64,000 bases of DNA from Acidobacteriaceae bacterium (GCA_025355385.1 JANXZS010000107.1:35877-99876), one strand, 5' to 3'. Shown: positions 30,976 to 41,008, counted from the first letter of the stretch. The notes: a model not told the origin generated them from the letters alone. A program made the numbers and translations.

Positions 30976-31539
30976 ATGTTCTCTCGTAAATTCGCGCCAC
31001 GCATGTCCAAAAGATCAATCGTAACCGCAGTTATGCTCACCGCCCTGGTGTCTGCCACCTTTGTAATTCCCGCGCGCGCCGCCGATCCCGCCTCCGGCCA
31101 GACCATGGTTTTGCATGCCGCGGAGGCAACCAAGAGCCTTCCCGCCTCGGTCTTCTATCGCGGCCAAACAGCGCCCGTCCAAAGCCGGAATTCCGGCGGC
31201 GTGCGTTTTGCCGACGGCATGCTGGTGCTGGTGGCAAATGTCGATAATTCCGGCTACTCCAGCGGCGTTCAGCAGAAGTTCCAGACGTACCTGCTGACCG
31301 AAGTTCCTCTTGATATGGATGGTAAGCATCTGCCGGCAGGCGCCTATGGCCTGGGCCTCGTCGCTGGGCAAATTCTGGTTACGGATATTGGAGCGAAGGA
31401 TGTTCTGCAGACCAAAAGCATGACGGACGCAAACCTGAAGCGGCCAACACCACTACAGGTTGTCGCCGACGCAGCGGCGGATCATTACCGCATATACTTC
31501 GGCCGCGACTATTTCGTCATCTCCCGCGCCGCGAAATAG
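30976..31539 (+). CDS. Secreted protein of unknown function
   Basis: The 187-residue protein has a clear signal peptide (basic N-terminus, hydrophobic core about residues 15-30, ending ARAADP). GAGGAGG lies 8-14 bases before the ATG, so translation should be strong. The mature part is beta-rich (VRFADGMLVLVANV, QTYLLTEVPLDMDG, HLPAGAYGLGLV, HYRIYFGRDYFVISR) with no cysteine and no motif I recognise. It may be a small beta-sandwich envelope protein. It is downstream of the LacI gene but has its own promoter-like region. Confidence 0.7.
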   Translation: MFSRKFAPRMSKRSIVTAVMLTALVSATFVIPARAADPASGQTMVLHAAEATKSLPASVFYRGQTAPVQSRNSGGVRFADGMLVLVANVDNSGYSSGVQQKFQTYLLTEVPLDMDGKHLPAGAYGLGLVAGQILVTDIGAKDVLQTKSMTDANLKRPTPLQVVADAAADHYRIYFGRDYFVISRAAK

Positions 31540-31895
31540 AGATTTGTGGGCGAGCCCTTGTTTCGCACGATGTCTCGCCCGCAGTCTGTCAGTCCGATGC
31601 AGCCGGCAGACTCCACTGCATGCAGCCTGTTCCTAGCGCCTCGACTCCCGCCCCCGATGGGCCGCGTGATAAGAACGAGGTCCCTGCCGACTCCTTCGGG
31701 TCAACGCCTGCCGTTCCAACAAGCCTTTCGCTATCCGATGGTGCCGGCCTTTGCGCTCATCCTCAAGCTGGCGATGAGCGCAACAGCAGACCTGAAGCCG
31801 TCAAAGTATCAGCCCGAGTCACAGACCTGAAGCTGCGATAATGGCGAATCACGGTTCAGACCCGTTGGAAGAAGAAAGATGCGACGTCCTCAGGG
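31540..31895. other. Intergenic region between secreted protein and PqqD-like gene
   Basis: Only weak frames occur here. The longest, on the plus strand (31620-31841, 73 codons, Pro/Ser-rich, no SD), shows no family features. I see no terminator hairpin with a U-tract. It is treated as non-coding. Confidence 0.45.
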
Positions 31896-32186
31896 CTAGC
31901 TTTCGTGCACTTCCACCAACCCTTGGCCCGCCAATTCTGCGAAGAGCACCAGCAAATCATGCTCAATAACGGATGGATCGGCGTCGTACTCCGCTGCCAG
32001 CTGTGTGGTCAGATCTGAGACGCGAATAGGATCTGCGATACGCTTCCATATCTCGCTACCCGTCACGCCGAGCCCGTAGCACTTGCTGCGTTCCAGGCTC
32101 ATCAGCACGGTTTCGCCCGCAACATCGGCTGATACCGGAGTGGGACTACGGGCGATGATGGTATCGGAATGAATTGCGACAGGCAT
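31896..32186 (-). CDS. PqqD-like RiPP recognition protein (lasso peptide B1 type)
   Basis: The 96-residue protein has the PqqD/RRE pattern. A strand-rich N-terminus (IIARSPTPVSADVAGETVLM) is followed by LERSKCYGLGVTGSEIWKRI and a helical C-terminus (VSDLTTQLAAEYDAD, LLVLFAELAGQGLVEV). Such proteins bind the leader of a RiPP precursor and deliver it to the protease or cyclase. Start at the ATG at 32186. It is divergent from a nucleotidyltransferase of a kind often found in lasso peptide clusters. The matching B2 protease is 9 kb away in this window, an unusual separation. Confidence 0.85.
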   Translation of the reverse strand: MPVAIHSDTIIARSPTPVSADVAGETVLMSLERSKCYGLGVTGSEIWKRIADPIRVSDLTTQLAAEYDADPSVIEHDLLVLFAELAGQGLVEVHES

Positions 32187-32321
32187 CTTGAGGACCCGGG
32201 GTATTCTGGAGTGGATCGCGCTCGTTCGATCGTATATTCCTATGCTAGCAAATTGCGCTCGATTCTCGACAGTGGCCCACAGTGCGGCCTGGATGCTTAC
32301 GCGGGAGAGGCTTTCGCGCCG

Positions 32322-33524
32322 ATGAAAGAAAGTGCGTCCCATGATGCCGAATTTCGGCTGCTGGTGGCGTCCGCGCTGTGGCCGCGCCAGCCCGGCGATG
32401 GGGAGAGAGTGCGCATCCTGGCGAACGAGAACATCGATTGGGGCGCCTTGCTGGAGATGGCGGTACTGCACCGGCTCGTGCCGATGGTCTATCACAACCT
32501 GCTGGAATATGCGCCCGACTGCATGCCTCAAGACATCAAGCTGATGCTGGAGCGGCAAGCCGGTTCGGGAAGCATGGCCGTTTTTCGAGACCTGGCGGAA
32601 ATCTTTCGGCTCATAAATCTGTTTGCCGGTGCATCGATCAACCTGCGTATCTTGAAAGGCATTCCTCTGGCCATCCTTGCCTATGGAGACGCCGGACTGC
32701 GTGATCCAGGCGATATCGACCTGCTAATCGCTGAGAAGGATATTGTTGCCGCAGACAGTTTGCTGCGGAGGGCAGGCTATCTTCGGACCGAACCAGAAGG
32801 TGAACTGACGCCACGCCGATTCGCCTACTACGTTAGACATTGGAAGGACTTCGTCTACGAGCACAGCGTTTTGGGCAATTCCGTTGAACTGCACTGGCGA
32901 CTTACCCGTAATCGGGTCATGCCGGGAGCACTGCTCGCGCGTTCAGAGTCCCTTGGCCGCACCAAAGTCGGCTCCGGCGAGATCCCGACTCTGGCATTCG
33001 ATGATCTATTTCTATACCTCTGTCTCCATGGTGCTTTGGACGGATGGATGCGATTGAAATCCCTGGCGGACATAGTCGCACTTTGTCGAAACATGAAGCC
33101 GGCCGAGGTAGAGCGGCTAGCAATCCAAGCGGTGAAGTTTGGGGTGCTGCCAGAAATGACTTCAGCATTGAGAATGGCGACGCGCATCTTCGGTGTAAGC
33201 ATCGATGGTCCGGGCCTGCTACCCGAGTCTCACCCGGCGGTGCGCCGCATTCTCAAGTTTTCATCGCACGCTATTTCCGACTGCGACTACCGCCTGCCGC
33301 GCGAAAATATCTCGGGGAGAAAGTGGGCCTGGTACGAACTGGGTTTGAGGAAATCCGCGGCCTATCGCTGGCAGATTCTTGAGCGCGTGCTTTTTCGGCC
33401 CCGCGTCTGGTCCCGCTTCAATCTGCCTGACAGTTTCTTCCTTCTCTATCCACTATTGGGTCCATTCGAGTGGCTTCTTTACCACGGCTCTCGCTGGCGC
33501 GCGCTTCGCAATTCTCAACTCTAG
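32322..33524 (+). CDS. NTP_transf_5-type nucleotidyltransferase (lasso cluster tailoring)
   Basis: The ATG at 32322 gives 400 residues; the longer in-frame start would overlap the divergent PqqD gene. The nucleotidyltransferase core is visible at about residues 108-137: LRILKGIPLAILAYGDAG, then RDPGDIDLLI with the metal-binding Asp-x-Asp (131/133). Further blocks are VELHWRLTRNRVMPG and LFLYLCLHGALDGWMRLKSLAD. This uncharacterised family recurs in lasso clusters, where at least one member modifies the precursor with nucleotides. Its presence beside B1 supports one RiPP system. The function on this precursor is inference. Confidence 0.78.
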   Translation: MKESASHDAEFRLLVASALWPRQPGDGERVRILANENIDWGALLEMAVLHRLVPMVYHNLLEYAPDCMPQDIKLMLERQAGSGSMAVFRDLAEIFRLINLFAGASINLRILKGIPLAILAYGDAGLRDPGDIDLLIAEKDIVAADSLLRRAGYLRTEPEGELTPRRFAYYVRHWKDFVYEHSVLGNSVELHWRLTRNRVMPGALLARSESLGRTKVGSGEIPTLAFDDLFLYLCLHGALDGWMRLKSLADIVALCRNMKPAEVERLAIQAVKFGVLPEMTSALRMATRIFGVSIDGPGLLPESHPAVRRILKFSSHAISDCDYRLPRENISGRKWAWYELGLRKSAAYRWQILERVLFRPRVWSRFNLPDSFFLLYPLLGPFEWLLYHGSRWRALRNSQL

Positions 33525-33790
33525 AGGGACTCATGAACTCGAGCGGCAACACTGCATCCCCCCCACGCGTCTGCCTTCGTGCCTTTGGTGGGTTAGTGAG
33601 AGGGGAGCTGGCCGCATTCAAGTGGTCGAGCCTTGGTTTGAGCGGCACGAGATGATCCGTTGCGACCCACATTGCAAGCTGGTTCGTCTGGCGCTACTCT
33701 AGCGTGGCTCGATGATTTCGTAACCATGGCCGAGGCCTTCCGGGCGTACCGGCGGTCGAGTGAACGGATTAAGCAGAAAGAAGGATTTCG
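33525..33790. other. Gap after the nucleotidyltransferase, with one small ORF
   Basis: A 40-codon frame (ATG 33533 to TGA 33655) starts eight bases after the nucleotidyltransferase stop with AGAGGGA just before it. Its product (begins MNSSGNTASPPRV, ends KWSSLGLSGTR) has no recognised motif and no lasso leader pattern. It may be a remnant or nothing. The rest of the gap holds the SD of the next gene (AAGGA at 33780). Confidence 0.3.
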
Positions 33791-35695
33791 GTGAGCCGTA
33801 CGCGAATGGGTCTTCTTGCGGGTGAGCCCCTGCTCCTGATCGGAGCCATCTTACTCGTGCTTTATTTCGCACAACCTCTGCTCGTTCCCCTTGCCTTAGC
33901 TATAACGCTAAATTTCTTACTCGCCCCCGCAGTCTCCCTGCTGGAAAAGATTCATATTCCGCGCGCGCCCGCAGTCGGGATCGTCGTCATTGCAGCCTGC
34001 TGCATAGTCGGCTCCATAGGATGGGTAGTCACTGAGCAACTGATCGGAGTTGCAGAGGAGCTTCCCAGCTATCGCGCAAACATCCGCGGCAAAATCGTGG
34101 CGGCTCACGAACCATCAGAGGGGTCGCTCAGACAGACCATTCAGGCTCTCGAAGAGATTGGACAAGAAGTGTTCAGCGGAGCGAGTGTGCCAGCGGGCTC
34201 ACATCCCGATCGGACGCCCGCCAATGCAGGAGATCCTCGCGAGGTAAAGCCCACCTTGGTAGAGATCGTTCCACCATCGGGAAATCAGTTCTACGCAATG
34301 CGCGATGTAATGCTGCGTGCGCTCAGGCCCCTTGGTACGGGTGTGATCGTTATGGTCTTCACCATTTATATGCTGGTCAAGCGAGAGGATCTACGCAATC
34401 GTCTGATGCTCCTCGCGGGCATGGGTCATATTAGCTTGATGAGCCGGGCGCTGGGAGATGCTTCCAGCCGAATCAGCCAATACCTGGTTCTTCAGTTCCT
34501 GGTTAATGCGGCTTATGGTGTTTTGTTCGGCCTCGCATTGTTTGCTATCCACGTTCCCAATGCAACACTCTGGGGAGTTATCGCTGGACTACTGCGCATC
34601 ATCCCCTATGTTGGCACTGCGATGGGATGCGTCTTCCCCCTTGCATTCGCGCTCGCTGTTTTTGTGACCTGGTGGCCGCCACTACTGGTGCTGGCGATTT
34701 TCCTGGTGCTTGAACTAATAACAGCCAACTTTGTCGAACCGTGGCTGTATGGCTCCCGCACAGGTATCTCCTCACTTGCACTCTTGGCAACGGCTATCTT
34801 CTGGACTGTGCTATGGGGATGGCCGGGACTTGTATTATCGACACCTTTAACCGTCTGTCTTATCGTGATGGGACGCTATGTGCCACAACTATCTTTCCTT
34901 CATATCCTTCTCGGTGACGAGGCCGAGTTAGCCCCCGCCGCGCGCTTCTATGAACGGATCCTGGCATTGGATAGGTCGGAGGCACGTTCGATTGCCAATC
35001 GCTTTCTGGCGGAACATTCGCTCCTCGATCTATATGACAGTGTGCTCATTCCCGCTCTAACTCTGGCCGAAGAAGACCGCCACAAGGGGTCGCTGGATGA
35101 TGCAAAGAGCCGATTCCTTTTCTTGAGTACGTCGGAATTGGTGGCCGAGCTCAGCGAATACAAACAACCGGACGCGACGTCCGACAATAACGCGCTGGAG
35201 GGCAAGCCAGGTGAACCGCAAGATCGATGCGCGGTGATATGCGTACCCGCTGCGGCAGACGATCGCGCCGACGAACTTACAACGATGATGATTGCTCAGC
35301 TGTTAGAACAGCGAGCTCATCACACACTCCTACTGTCTCCAACTTCGGTAAGTACAGAAGTCTTATCGAAACTAGCAGAGGAGCCTCGCACCGTCATCTG
35401 CATATCGGCGCTGCCACCCTTTGCCTTCAGCGCGACGCGAACACTGTGCCAGACAATCCGAAAGCAACTCCCTTACAATCGAATTTTGATTGGCCTGTGG
35501 AACGCTGCGGACGATGAAAGAAAACAAGTAGCGCAGTTCGGTTCAGGGCGGCCTGATGCCGTTCTAAATTCGCTCGGCGGAGTGCTTGAACAAATTGGGG
35601 AATGGGACTTGCCACAACCAGAGCATGAAGTCGTAGGCGATGGGCCGGATGAAGCCGCGACAGCGGACCTGCAGGACTTCGGTTACACCCGCTGA
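33791..35695 (+). CDS. AI-2E/PerM-family permease with C-terminal Rossmann-like domain
   Basis: Residues 1-370 are an AI-2E-type transporter. There are two helices at the N-terminus (LLLIGAILLVLYFAQPLLVP), a loop, then the cluster of C-terminal helices including YLVLQFLVNAAYGVLFGLAL and the conserved LWGVIAGLLRIIPYVGT. The remaining roughly 260 residues are cytoplasmic. In that part CAVICVPAAADDRADELTTM, LLEQRAHHTLLL, VICISALPPFAF and NRILIGLW follow each other like the strands of a B12-binding-like fold, without a cobalamin-ligand His motif. The substrate is unknown. The GTG start has AAGGA six bases upstream. Base composition looks lower in G+C than the flanks. Confidence 0.78.
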   Translation: MSRTRMGLLAGEPLLLIGAILLVLYFAQPLLVPLALAITLNFLLAPAVSLLEKIHIPRAPAVGIVVIAACCIVGSIGWVVTEQLIGVAEELPSYRANIRGKIVAAHEPSEGSLRQTIQALEEIGQEVFSGASVPAGSHPDRTPANAGDPREVKPTLVEIVPPSGNQFYAMRDVMLRALRPLGTGVIVMVFTIYMLVKREDLRNRLMLLAGMGHISLMSRALGDASSRISQYLVLQFLVNAAYGVLFGLALFAIHVPNATLWGVIAGLLRIIPYVGTAMGCVFPLAFALAVFVTWWPPLLVLAIFLVLELITANFVEPWLYGSRTGISSLALLATAIFWTVLWGWPGLVLSTPLTVCLIVMGRYVPQLSFLHILLGDEAELAPAARFYERILALDRSEARSIANRFLAEHSLLDLYDSVLIPALTLAEEDRHKGSLDDAKSRFLFLSTSELVAELSEYKQPDATSDNNALEGKPGEPQDRCAVICVPAAADDRADELTTMMIAQLLEQRAHHTLLLSPTSVSTEVLSKLAEEPRTVICISALPPFAFSATRTLCQTIRKQLPYNRILIGLWNAADDERKQVAQFGSGRPDAVLNSLGGVLEQIGEWDLPQPEHEVVGDGPDEAATADLQDFGYTR

Positions 35696-35781
35696 GTCCT
35701 AGCTCCAACAGGCGCCGACCCCAGACCTGTACTCAACAGACTTGTACTTAACACACCACTGCTTACACGCGCAGGCACCGG

Positions 35782-38445
35782 CTACTCGATTTTTATCTTT
35801 TGAATCAGGGTCAGCATTCCTTTCCATGGATCCTGCTTCAGGCGAGCCCGCCACTGAGAGATATCCGCCAGGCGAAATTGTGGGACTGAGCCTTGTTTTA
35901 ATTCATCCCATGCAAGCGGCAGAGAAGCAGGCATTCCCGCCCTGGCGCGTGGTGAAAATGGCGCTACGGCTGTAGCGCCCCGCTCATTTCTAAGATAGTC
36001 GAGATATATCTTCCCTTTGCGCGCGCTCTTCGTCATCTTCGTCAAATAAAGCCGCGGCTCGTCCTTCTCCATCTGCAGAACAAAGGCGTGCGCAACACTC
36101 TTCAATTCCGCCCAACTGAGAACGGGCTGAATGGGTGCCATTACGTGTAAACCTTTGCCGCCAGTCACTTTAACAAAGCTCTTGAGACCAATCTGTTTCA
36201 GCCTGCTCCTGATATCTAATGCCGACCCCGCCAGCGTAGACCAGCTGATGGACACATCTGGATCGAGGTCGAAGACAAGCCGGTCCGGATGCTCAATGTC
36301 CCGGTTGGTACAACCCCAGGGGTGTAGCTCGAGCACGTTCATCTGGGCCATACCGATAAGTGCTTCCGCCGTGATTAGCGTGAGGTAGATCTCCTTCTCA
36401 TCGCCATCTTTATTACGAATCTCGATGCCCTCCAAACCTCGTGGAGAGGAGCTATTCAGATGGCGCTGGAAGAAGCACTTTTCGCCCGAACCACCGGGGC
36501 AGCGGATGATACTTAGCGGTCGTCCAGCGATGTGAGGCAGAAGATAGGGTGCAATTTCTTCGTAATATGCGGCTAGTTGCTGCTTGGTGAGTCCCGACTC
36601 CGGATCGATTATCTTATCGGGATGAGTTAAACGACCCTTTGAGCTTATGGGTCGCCGTGGGGCCGCCGTGGATGCACTCTTTTGAGAAGAGCTAGTGGTA
36701 AGCGAGTCCTCCTCAATGGTAGCAGGCAAGATAGACCGTTCGCGTACTACTTCAGACGGTGGCTTGTCCTCGCGTAAACCCTTGAAGGCGGATTGGCGGA
36801 TCAGACCATCCGCTGTCCATGTCCGAAAATTTATCTGTGCTACAAGGTCGGGATCCACCCAGATAGCCTTGCGTTTTACGTACCCAGGGACTTCTACGAA
36901 GGGAGGACTTTTACGTTGCAATGTTTCCAGACGGTCGCGAAGCAGTCGCGAGCTATCCTGACTGAAACCAGTACCGGTCTTTCCGGCATAAGTCAGCTTG
37001 TTACCTTCGTAGTAGCCAACAAGTATCGCGCCAACGCCGCGCGTCCCATTCAGCGGCAGGGTATATCCTCCAATTACGAATTCCTGCTCGAGCACGCACT
37101 TGCTCTTCACCCAGGAGCGGTTGCGGCCACTAATGTAGGGGCTCGAAATCAGCTTAGAGACAACACCCTCTGCGCCCAGTTTGCATGCCTCGCCAAACAT
37201 GATCGCACCGTTGGTGGCAAAATGCTCGCTGAATTGTATGGTCTTATCTGCTCCGAGGCTTTCTACTAAAGACCTAGTCAGGTCCTTTCGTTCAGAGAGT
37301 GGCAGGTCCCGCGTGTTCATTCCGTTTAAATGCAGGACATCAAAAATGAAGTAGATGAGTTCGCTGGCCTTGTTACTCTGAAATGCAGCCTGAAGAGCGG
37401 CGAAGCTACTAAGTCCCGAGCTATCGGTGACTATAACCTCCCCATCCAGGATGGCGTTCTCGACGCGAAGGGGAGCTAGGGCGCTAGCTATACCCGGCAT
37501 TCGATGCGTCCAGTCCAGGCCCTTGCGGGTAAGCAGCTTTACGGAAAGCTGCGCGTCCTTGAACTTTCCTAAGCTTTGCAAGTGGGCCTGAATACGGTAG
37601 CCATCCAGCTTTAGTTCGTGTACCCAATTCTCTCCAAAAGGAGGTTCGGTCCCCGCATAGGCAAGCGCGGGAGCGATAAAGTCGGGAAAGCTTTCTTTAA
37701 CTGCGGCGGCTATAGCATCGGTATTGATATTTGCCGCAGCTGCCTTTTTAACCGGCTTCGATCTTGATTGTGAAGCAGGTCGTGAGTTCCATGTATGGTC
37801 CTGTTCGGAGGCGATTTGAGAAAAGTCCCGTCCGGTAATTACACTGTTGGGCTGCTCGTCGAGGATTACAGGATCGTCCGCACTCCGTTCATAGTTGTCA
37901 TGTTCCTTGATCAGAAGCCAGTTAGGCTTGGATTCCTGCGCGGCCTTGCCACCCATGCGAACCAATACCCATGCGCCTCTCAGCTTACTTCCGTGAAGTG
38001 TAAATTTCATCTTGCCGTGAGCAAGGTCTTCGTCAACGTTGCCGTGTGGCTCCCAGGTTCCCTCGTCCCACAGCATGACAGTACCCCCGCCATACTCGCC
38101 CTTAGGTATCACTCCCTCAAAGCCGCCGTACTGCATAGGGTGATCTTCCACCTGGACAGCGAGGCGCTTGTCCGCAGTCACGTAGCTAGGCCCCTTGGTC
38201 ACAGCCCAGCTTTTCAATACTCCGCGCCAACCCAGCCGGAAATCGTAGTGCAGGCGAGTGGCAGCGTGCTTTTGAACTACGAAAGGGAGGGTGCTCCTTC
38301 CCGCTTTGGGACTACTTGCTGAGCCGCCTCGAGGTTCGGCTGTCTTATCAAAGTGCCGCATTGTGCGATAGCGAGCCAGTTGCTCGTCAACCTGCTCAGC
38401 AACGGTCTTTCGACTTTTCGACGGCTTAGATTTCTTGACTGGCAT
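35782..38445 (-). CDS. ligD: ATP-dependent DNA ligase LigD (PE-LIG-POL)
   Basis: This multidomain non-homologous end-joining enzyme has 887 residues. The phosphoesterase domain comes first (QKHAATRLHYDFRL, 58-71). The ligase domain follows with the adenylated Lys279 in HELKLDGYR and the block GAEGVVSKLISSPYISGR. A primase-polymerase domain is C-terminal (about 610-887, with VFDLDPD, KVTGGKGLHV and YLDYLRNERGATAVAPFSPR). Domain order PE-LIG-POL occurs in several phyla. The usual partner Ku is not in the window. G+C looks lower than in the neighbours, like the adjacent permease gene. Confidence 0.95.
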   Translation of the reverse strand: MPVKKSKPSKSRKTVAEQVDEQLARYRTMRHFDKTAEPRGGSASSPKAGRSTLPFVVQKHAATRLHYDFRLGWRGVLKSWAVTKGPSYVTADKRLAVQVEDHPMQYGGFEGVIPKGEYGGGTVMLWDEGTWEPHGNVDEDLAHGKMKFTLHGSKLRGAWVLVRMGGKAAQESKPNWLLIKEHDNYERSADDPVILDEQPNSVITGRDFSQIASEQDHTWNSRPASQSRSKPVKKAAAANINTDAIAAAVKESFPDFIAPALAYAGTEPPFGENWVHELKLDGYRIQAHLQSLGKFKDAQLSVKLLTRKGLDWTHRMPGIASALAPLRVENAILDGEVIVTDSSGLSSFAALQAAFQSNKASELIYFIFDVLHLNGMNTRDLPLSERKDLTRSLVESLGADKTIQFSEHFATNGAIMFGEACKLGAEGVVSKLISSPYISGRNRSWVKSKCVLEQEFVIGGYTLPLNGTRGVGAILVGYYEGNKLTYAGKTGTGFSQDSSRLLRDRLETLQRKSPPFVEVPGYVKRKAIWVDPDLVAQINFRTWTADGLIRQSAFKGLREDKPPSEVVRERSILPATIEEDSLTTSSSQKSASTAAPRRPISSKGRLTHPDKIIDPESGLTKQQLAAYYEEIAPYLLPHIAGRPLSIIRCPGGSGEKCFFQRHLNSSSPRGLEGIEIRNKDGDEKEIYLTLITAEALIGMAQMNVLELHPWGCTNRDIEHPDRLVFDLDPDVSISWSTLAGSALDIRSRLKQIGLKSFVKVTGGKGLHVMAPIQPVLSWAELKSVAHAFVLQMEKDEPRLYLTKMTKSARKGKIYLDYLRNERGATAVAPFSPRARAGMPASLPLAWDELKQGSVPQFRLADISQWRARLKQDPWKGMLTLIQKIKIE

Positions 38446-38556
38446 GGATCAGCAACCCGTTGTTGGGATGCCGATCCGCAGGTGCACGATATCCTTGCGT
38501 CCCGCACGTTGCATGCAATTTCTTGGCTCAGCTTTCTCAATGGCTCGAGGTCGCAC

Positions 38557-39741
38557 CTATCCGACGGTACCCAGCCCGATAGACTCATCAAGTCGCCTAC
38601 TGCACCCGCTATCGATGGCGCGACTGAGATCTGCGAGAAGATCCTCTTCATCCTCAATCCCCACAGAGATCCGGACCAGATCCGGCGGCAGCGCTCGCAC
38701 TGCTTGTAACTCCACCGGGACGCTGGCATGGGACATCGAACCGGGCAGGCTGATGGTTGAATGCACGCTGCCAAAGCTCACCGAAATGCGAAAGAGTCTG
38801 GCGGTTTCTGCAATCCTGCGTGACCGGTCGAATGAGCCGGTAGTAAAGCTGAGTACAGCGCCGGCGCCGCGCGCCTGCTCCTGCTGGATATCGTAACCAT
38901 GCGAACCGGGGAGCCCCGGATAGTAGACCTCGCGAACCTGGGGATGAGCTAGCAGAAAGCCGGCTATGATGCCGGCATTTGTCTGCTGCGCCTGAACGCG
39001 CAACTTTAACGTTTTTAATCCGCGCAGCACAAGGAAGCAATCAAATGGGCCCAGCGCGCTGCCTTCCGCATTCTGAAGGAAATAGATCTCCTGTGCCAGG
39101 GCTTCATCCTTCACAATGACGGCGCCCCCGGTTACGTCACTGTGGCCGGAGAGGAACTTGGTCGCCGAATGTAGAACGATATCCGCGCCAAGATCGAGCG
39201 GGTTTTGCAGATAGGGAGACATCGTGCTGTTATCTACGCAGAAGAGCGCACCTCGCTGGCGTGCCAGGACCGAGATGGCTTTCAGGTCGATCACGCGGAG
39301 AAGCGGGTTGGTCGGCGACTCGACGTATACCAGCTTTGTCTTAGCGCTAAAGGATTGAGCAAAGATTTCTGGATCAGATGCATCCGCGTAACGCACGGTC
39401 ACGCCAGCGCGATCCAGCACCTTCGAAAATAGCCGGCACGCACCTCCATACAAATCCCAATCAGCGACAATCTCGTCCCCTACGCTGAGCAGCCGCGCTA
39501 CGGTTGTAACCGCCGCCATCCCGCTTGAAAATGCGAATCCACGCTTGCCATTCTCCAGACCAGCCAACTGATCTTCCAACACCCGTCGCGTGGGATTCCC
39601 GCTGCGCGAGTAGTCGTACTGGCCGAAGCTATCGGCGCGCTCCTGCTCGAACGTGGAGGTCTGGTAGATCGGGGTGGCCATGGGCCGGTTCGAATCGCCG
39701 GGAGCGGCGTCGTAGTTGACAAGGCGGGTGCCAAACTTCAC
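38557..39741 (-). CDS. metC: Cystathionine beta-lyase / Cys-Met metabolism PLP enzyme
   Basis: The protein is a PLP-dependent transsulfuration enzyme of about 394 residues. The cofactor sites are [20 protein letters not shown], the Asp of [13 protein letters not shown], and the Schiff-base lysine in [16 protein letters not shown]. Its start overlaps the stop of the following paralogue (metB-like) as ATGA, so both are made from one mRNA. The pair probably turns activated homoserine and cysteine via cystathionine into homocysteine. I assign metC to this one by position and similarity, but gamma-lyase or sulfhydrylase activity is possible. Confidence 0.85.
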   Translation of the reverse strand: MKFGTRLVNYDAAPGDSNRPMATPIYQTSTFEQERADSFGQYDYSRSGNPTRRVLEDQLAGLENGKRGFAFSSGMAAVTTVARLLSVGDEIVADWDLYGGACRLFSKVLDRAGVTVRYADASDPEIFAQSFSAKTKLVYVESPTNPLLRVIDLKAISVLARQRGALFCVDNSTMSPYLQNPLDLGADIVLHSATKFLSGHSDVTGGAVIVKDEALAQEIYFLQNAEGSALGPFDCFLVLRGLKTLKLRVQAQQTNAGIIAGFLLAHPQVREVYYPGLPGSHGYDIQQEQARGAGAVLSFTTGSFDRSRRIAETARLFRISVSFGSVHSTISLPGSMSHASVPVELQAVRALPPDLVRISVGIEDEEDLLADLSRAIDSGCSRRLDESIGLGTVG

Positions 39742-40934
39742 AGGCTACCTCCCACAACCGCGTTTCCCTGGAGCACGCTGGCAAAGGCCTGTTCGAGGTC
39801 GGCGATGATGTCCTCGGGAGCTTCCAGACCAACCGACAGCCGGATCAGCCGGTCGGTAATCCCCAGGCGGTCGCGTTCTTCAATAGGTATGTCGCCATGA
39901 GTGGCGGAGGCGGGGTGCGTGATAAGGGTCTCGACACTACCCAGGCTCTCCGCGCGGGTACACAGCCGCAGCGCGTTCATCACGGCAAAAGTATCTTCTG
40001 CGCTTGCTTCAAGCTCGAAAGACAGCATTCCTCCGGGTGCCTTCTGTTGCCGCTCGGCAAGCGCGAACTGCGGGCAGGAGCGAAGGCCCGGATAGTAGAC
40101 CCGCTTGACCCAGGGGTGCGCCTCCAGCCAATGCGCAATTACCATGGCGTTCTCGCAGTGGATGCGCAGGCGGGCGGGAAGTGTCTTAATTCCTTGCAGC
40201 GTGAGGAAGGCTTCAAAGGGAGACTGGATGGAACCCACGGTCTTTCGGATCAGCCGAAAGCGCTCCAGTAGAACTCCATCATGAGTCGCCAAGGAGCCGC
40301 CGATGGTCGCGTTATGCCCATCGATGTACTTGGTGGTGGACAGGACGGAAATGTCAGCTCCAAGTTCGAAGGGACGCTGCAGCAGCGGGGTCAGAAAGGT
40401 ATTATCGACCGCATGCAGCAGGCCGTGCTCCCGCGCGATTGCCGAAATGGCGGCGATGTCAGTGAGCGTCATCGTCGGATTGCCCGGCGTTTCCGTAAAC
40501 AGAATCCGGGTATTTGGTCGGAGAGCCGCCCGCACCGCTCCGAGATTGGACGTGTCGACAAACGAGGATTCCACCCCAAGGCCTGCCAGCACCTCGTGAA
40601 ATAAACGTACCGTCCCACCGTAGATCACCTCGGAGAGAACCGCGTGGTCCCCCGACTTCAGAACGGATAGGAAAAGCGTTGTAATGGCGGCCATGCCAGT
40701 GCGGAAGCAGACACTGCCCGGCGTCCCCTCAATTGCGGCGATGGCCTGCTCCAGCGCATCTACTGTCGGGTTTGACACCCGGGAATAGCTATGACCTTTG
40801 GCTTGCCCAACTGTATCCTGAGAGAAAGTTGCCGACTGGCAGATGGGAAACAAGATCGCGTTCAAATGGCTGTCGTATACGCGATTTCCATGAATCGCGA
40901 GGGTCGCGGGATGCAGAGTTGGTTGGGTAGGCAA
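39738..40934 (-). CDS. metB: Cystathionine gamma-synthase-like PLP enzyme
   Basis: The 398-residue paralogue of the next gene has FRTGMAAITTLFLSVLKSGD, AVDNTFLTPLLQRP and the PLP lysine in STTKYIDGHNATIGG. The start is TTG at 40934, preceded by GAGGAG at optimal distance. It heads a two-gene operon. The roughly 180 bases upstream carry a Met-rich leader peptide and a terminator-like hairpin, so expression is likely controlled by methionyl-tRNA supply. Cystathionine gamma-synthase and O-acetylhomoserine sulfhydrylase are hard to separate by eye. Confidence 0.85.
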   Translation of the reverse strand: MPTQPTLHPATLAIHGNRVYDSHLNAILFPICQSATFSQDTVGQAKGHSYSRVSNPTVDALEQAIAAIEGTPGSVCFRTGMAAITTLFLSVLKSGDHAVLSEVIYGGTVRLFHEVLAGLGVESSFVDTSNLGAVRAALRPNTRILFTETPGNPTMTLTDIAAISAIAREHGLLHAVDNTFLTPLLQRPFELGADISVLSTTKYIDGHNATIGGSLATHDGVLLERFRLIRKTVGSIQSPFEAFLTLQGIKTLPARLRIHCENAMVIAHWLEAHPWVKRVYYPGLRSCPQFALAERQQKAPGGMLSFELEASAEDTFAVMNALRLCTRAESLGSVETLITHPASATHGDIPIEERDRLGITDRLIRLSVGLEAPEDIIADLEQAFASVLQGNAVVGGSL

Positions 40935-40971
40935 GTGCCCTCCTCATGACATTGAATGAGCATTAGCAATC

Positions 40972-41008
40972 AAAATAGAAAACCGCCGGAGATGGCGCCC
41001 CCAGACGG
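40972..41008 (-). terminator. Putative attenuator hairpin before metB
   Basis: On the minus strand, CCGTC at 41008-41004 can pair with GGCGG at 40987-40983, extended by further imperfect GC pairs. The hairpin is followed by TTTTCTATTTT. It lies between a Met-rich leader peptide and the metB SD, where a transcription attenuator belongs. The competing antiterminator was not worked out. Confidence 0.5.
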
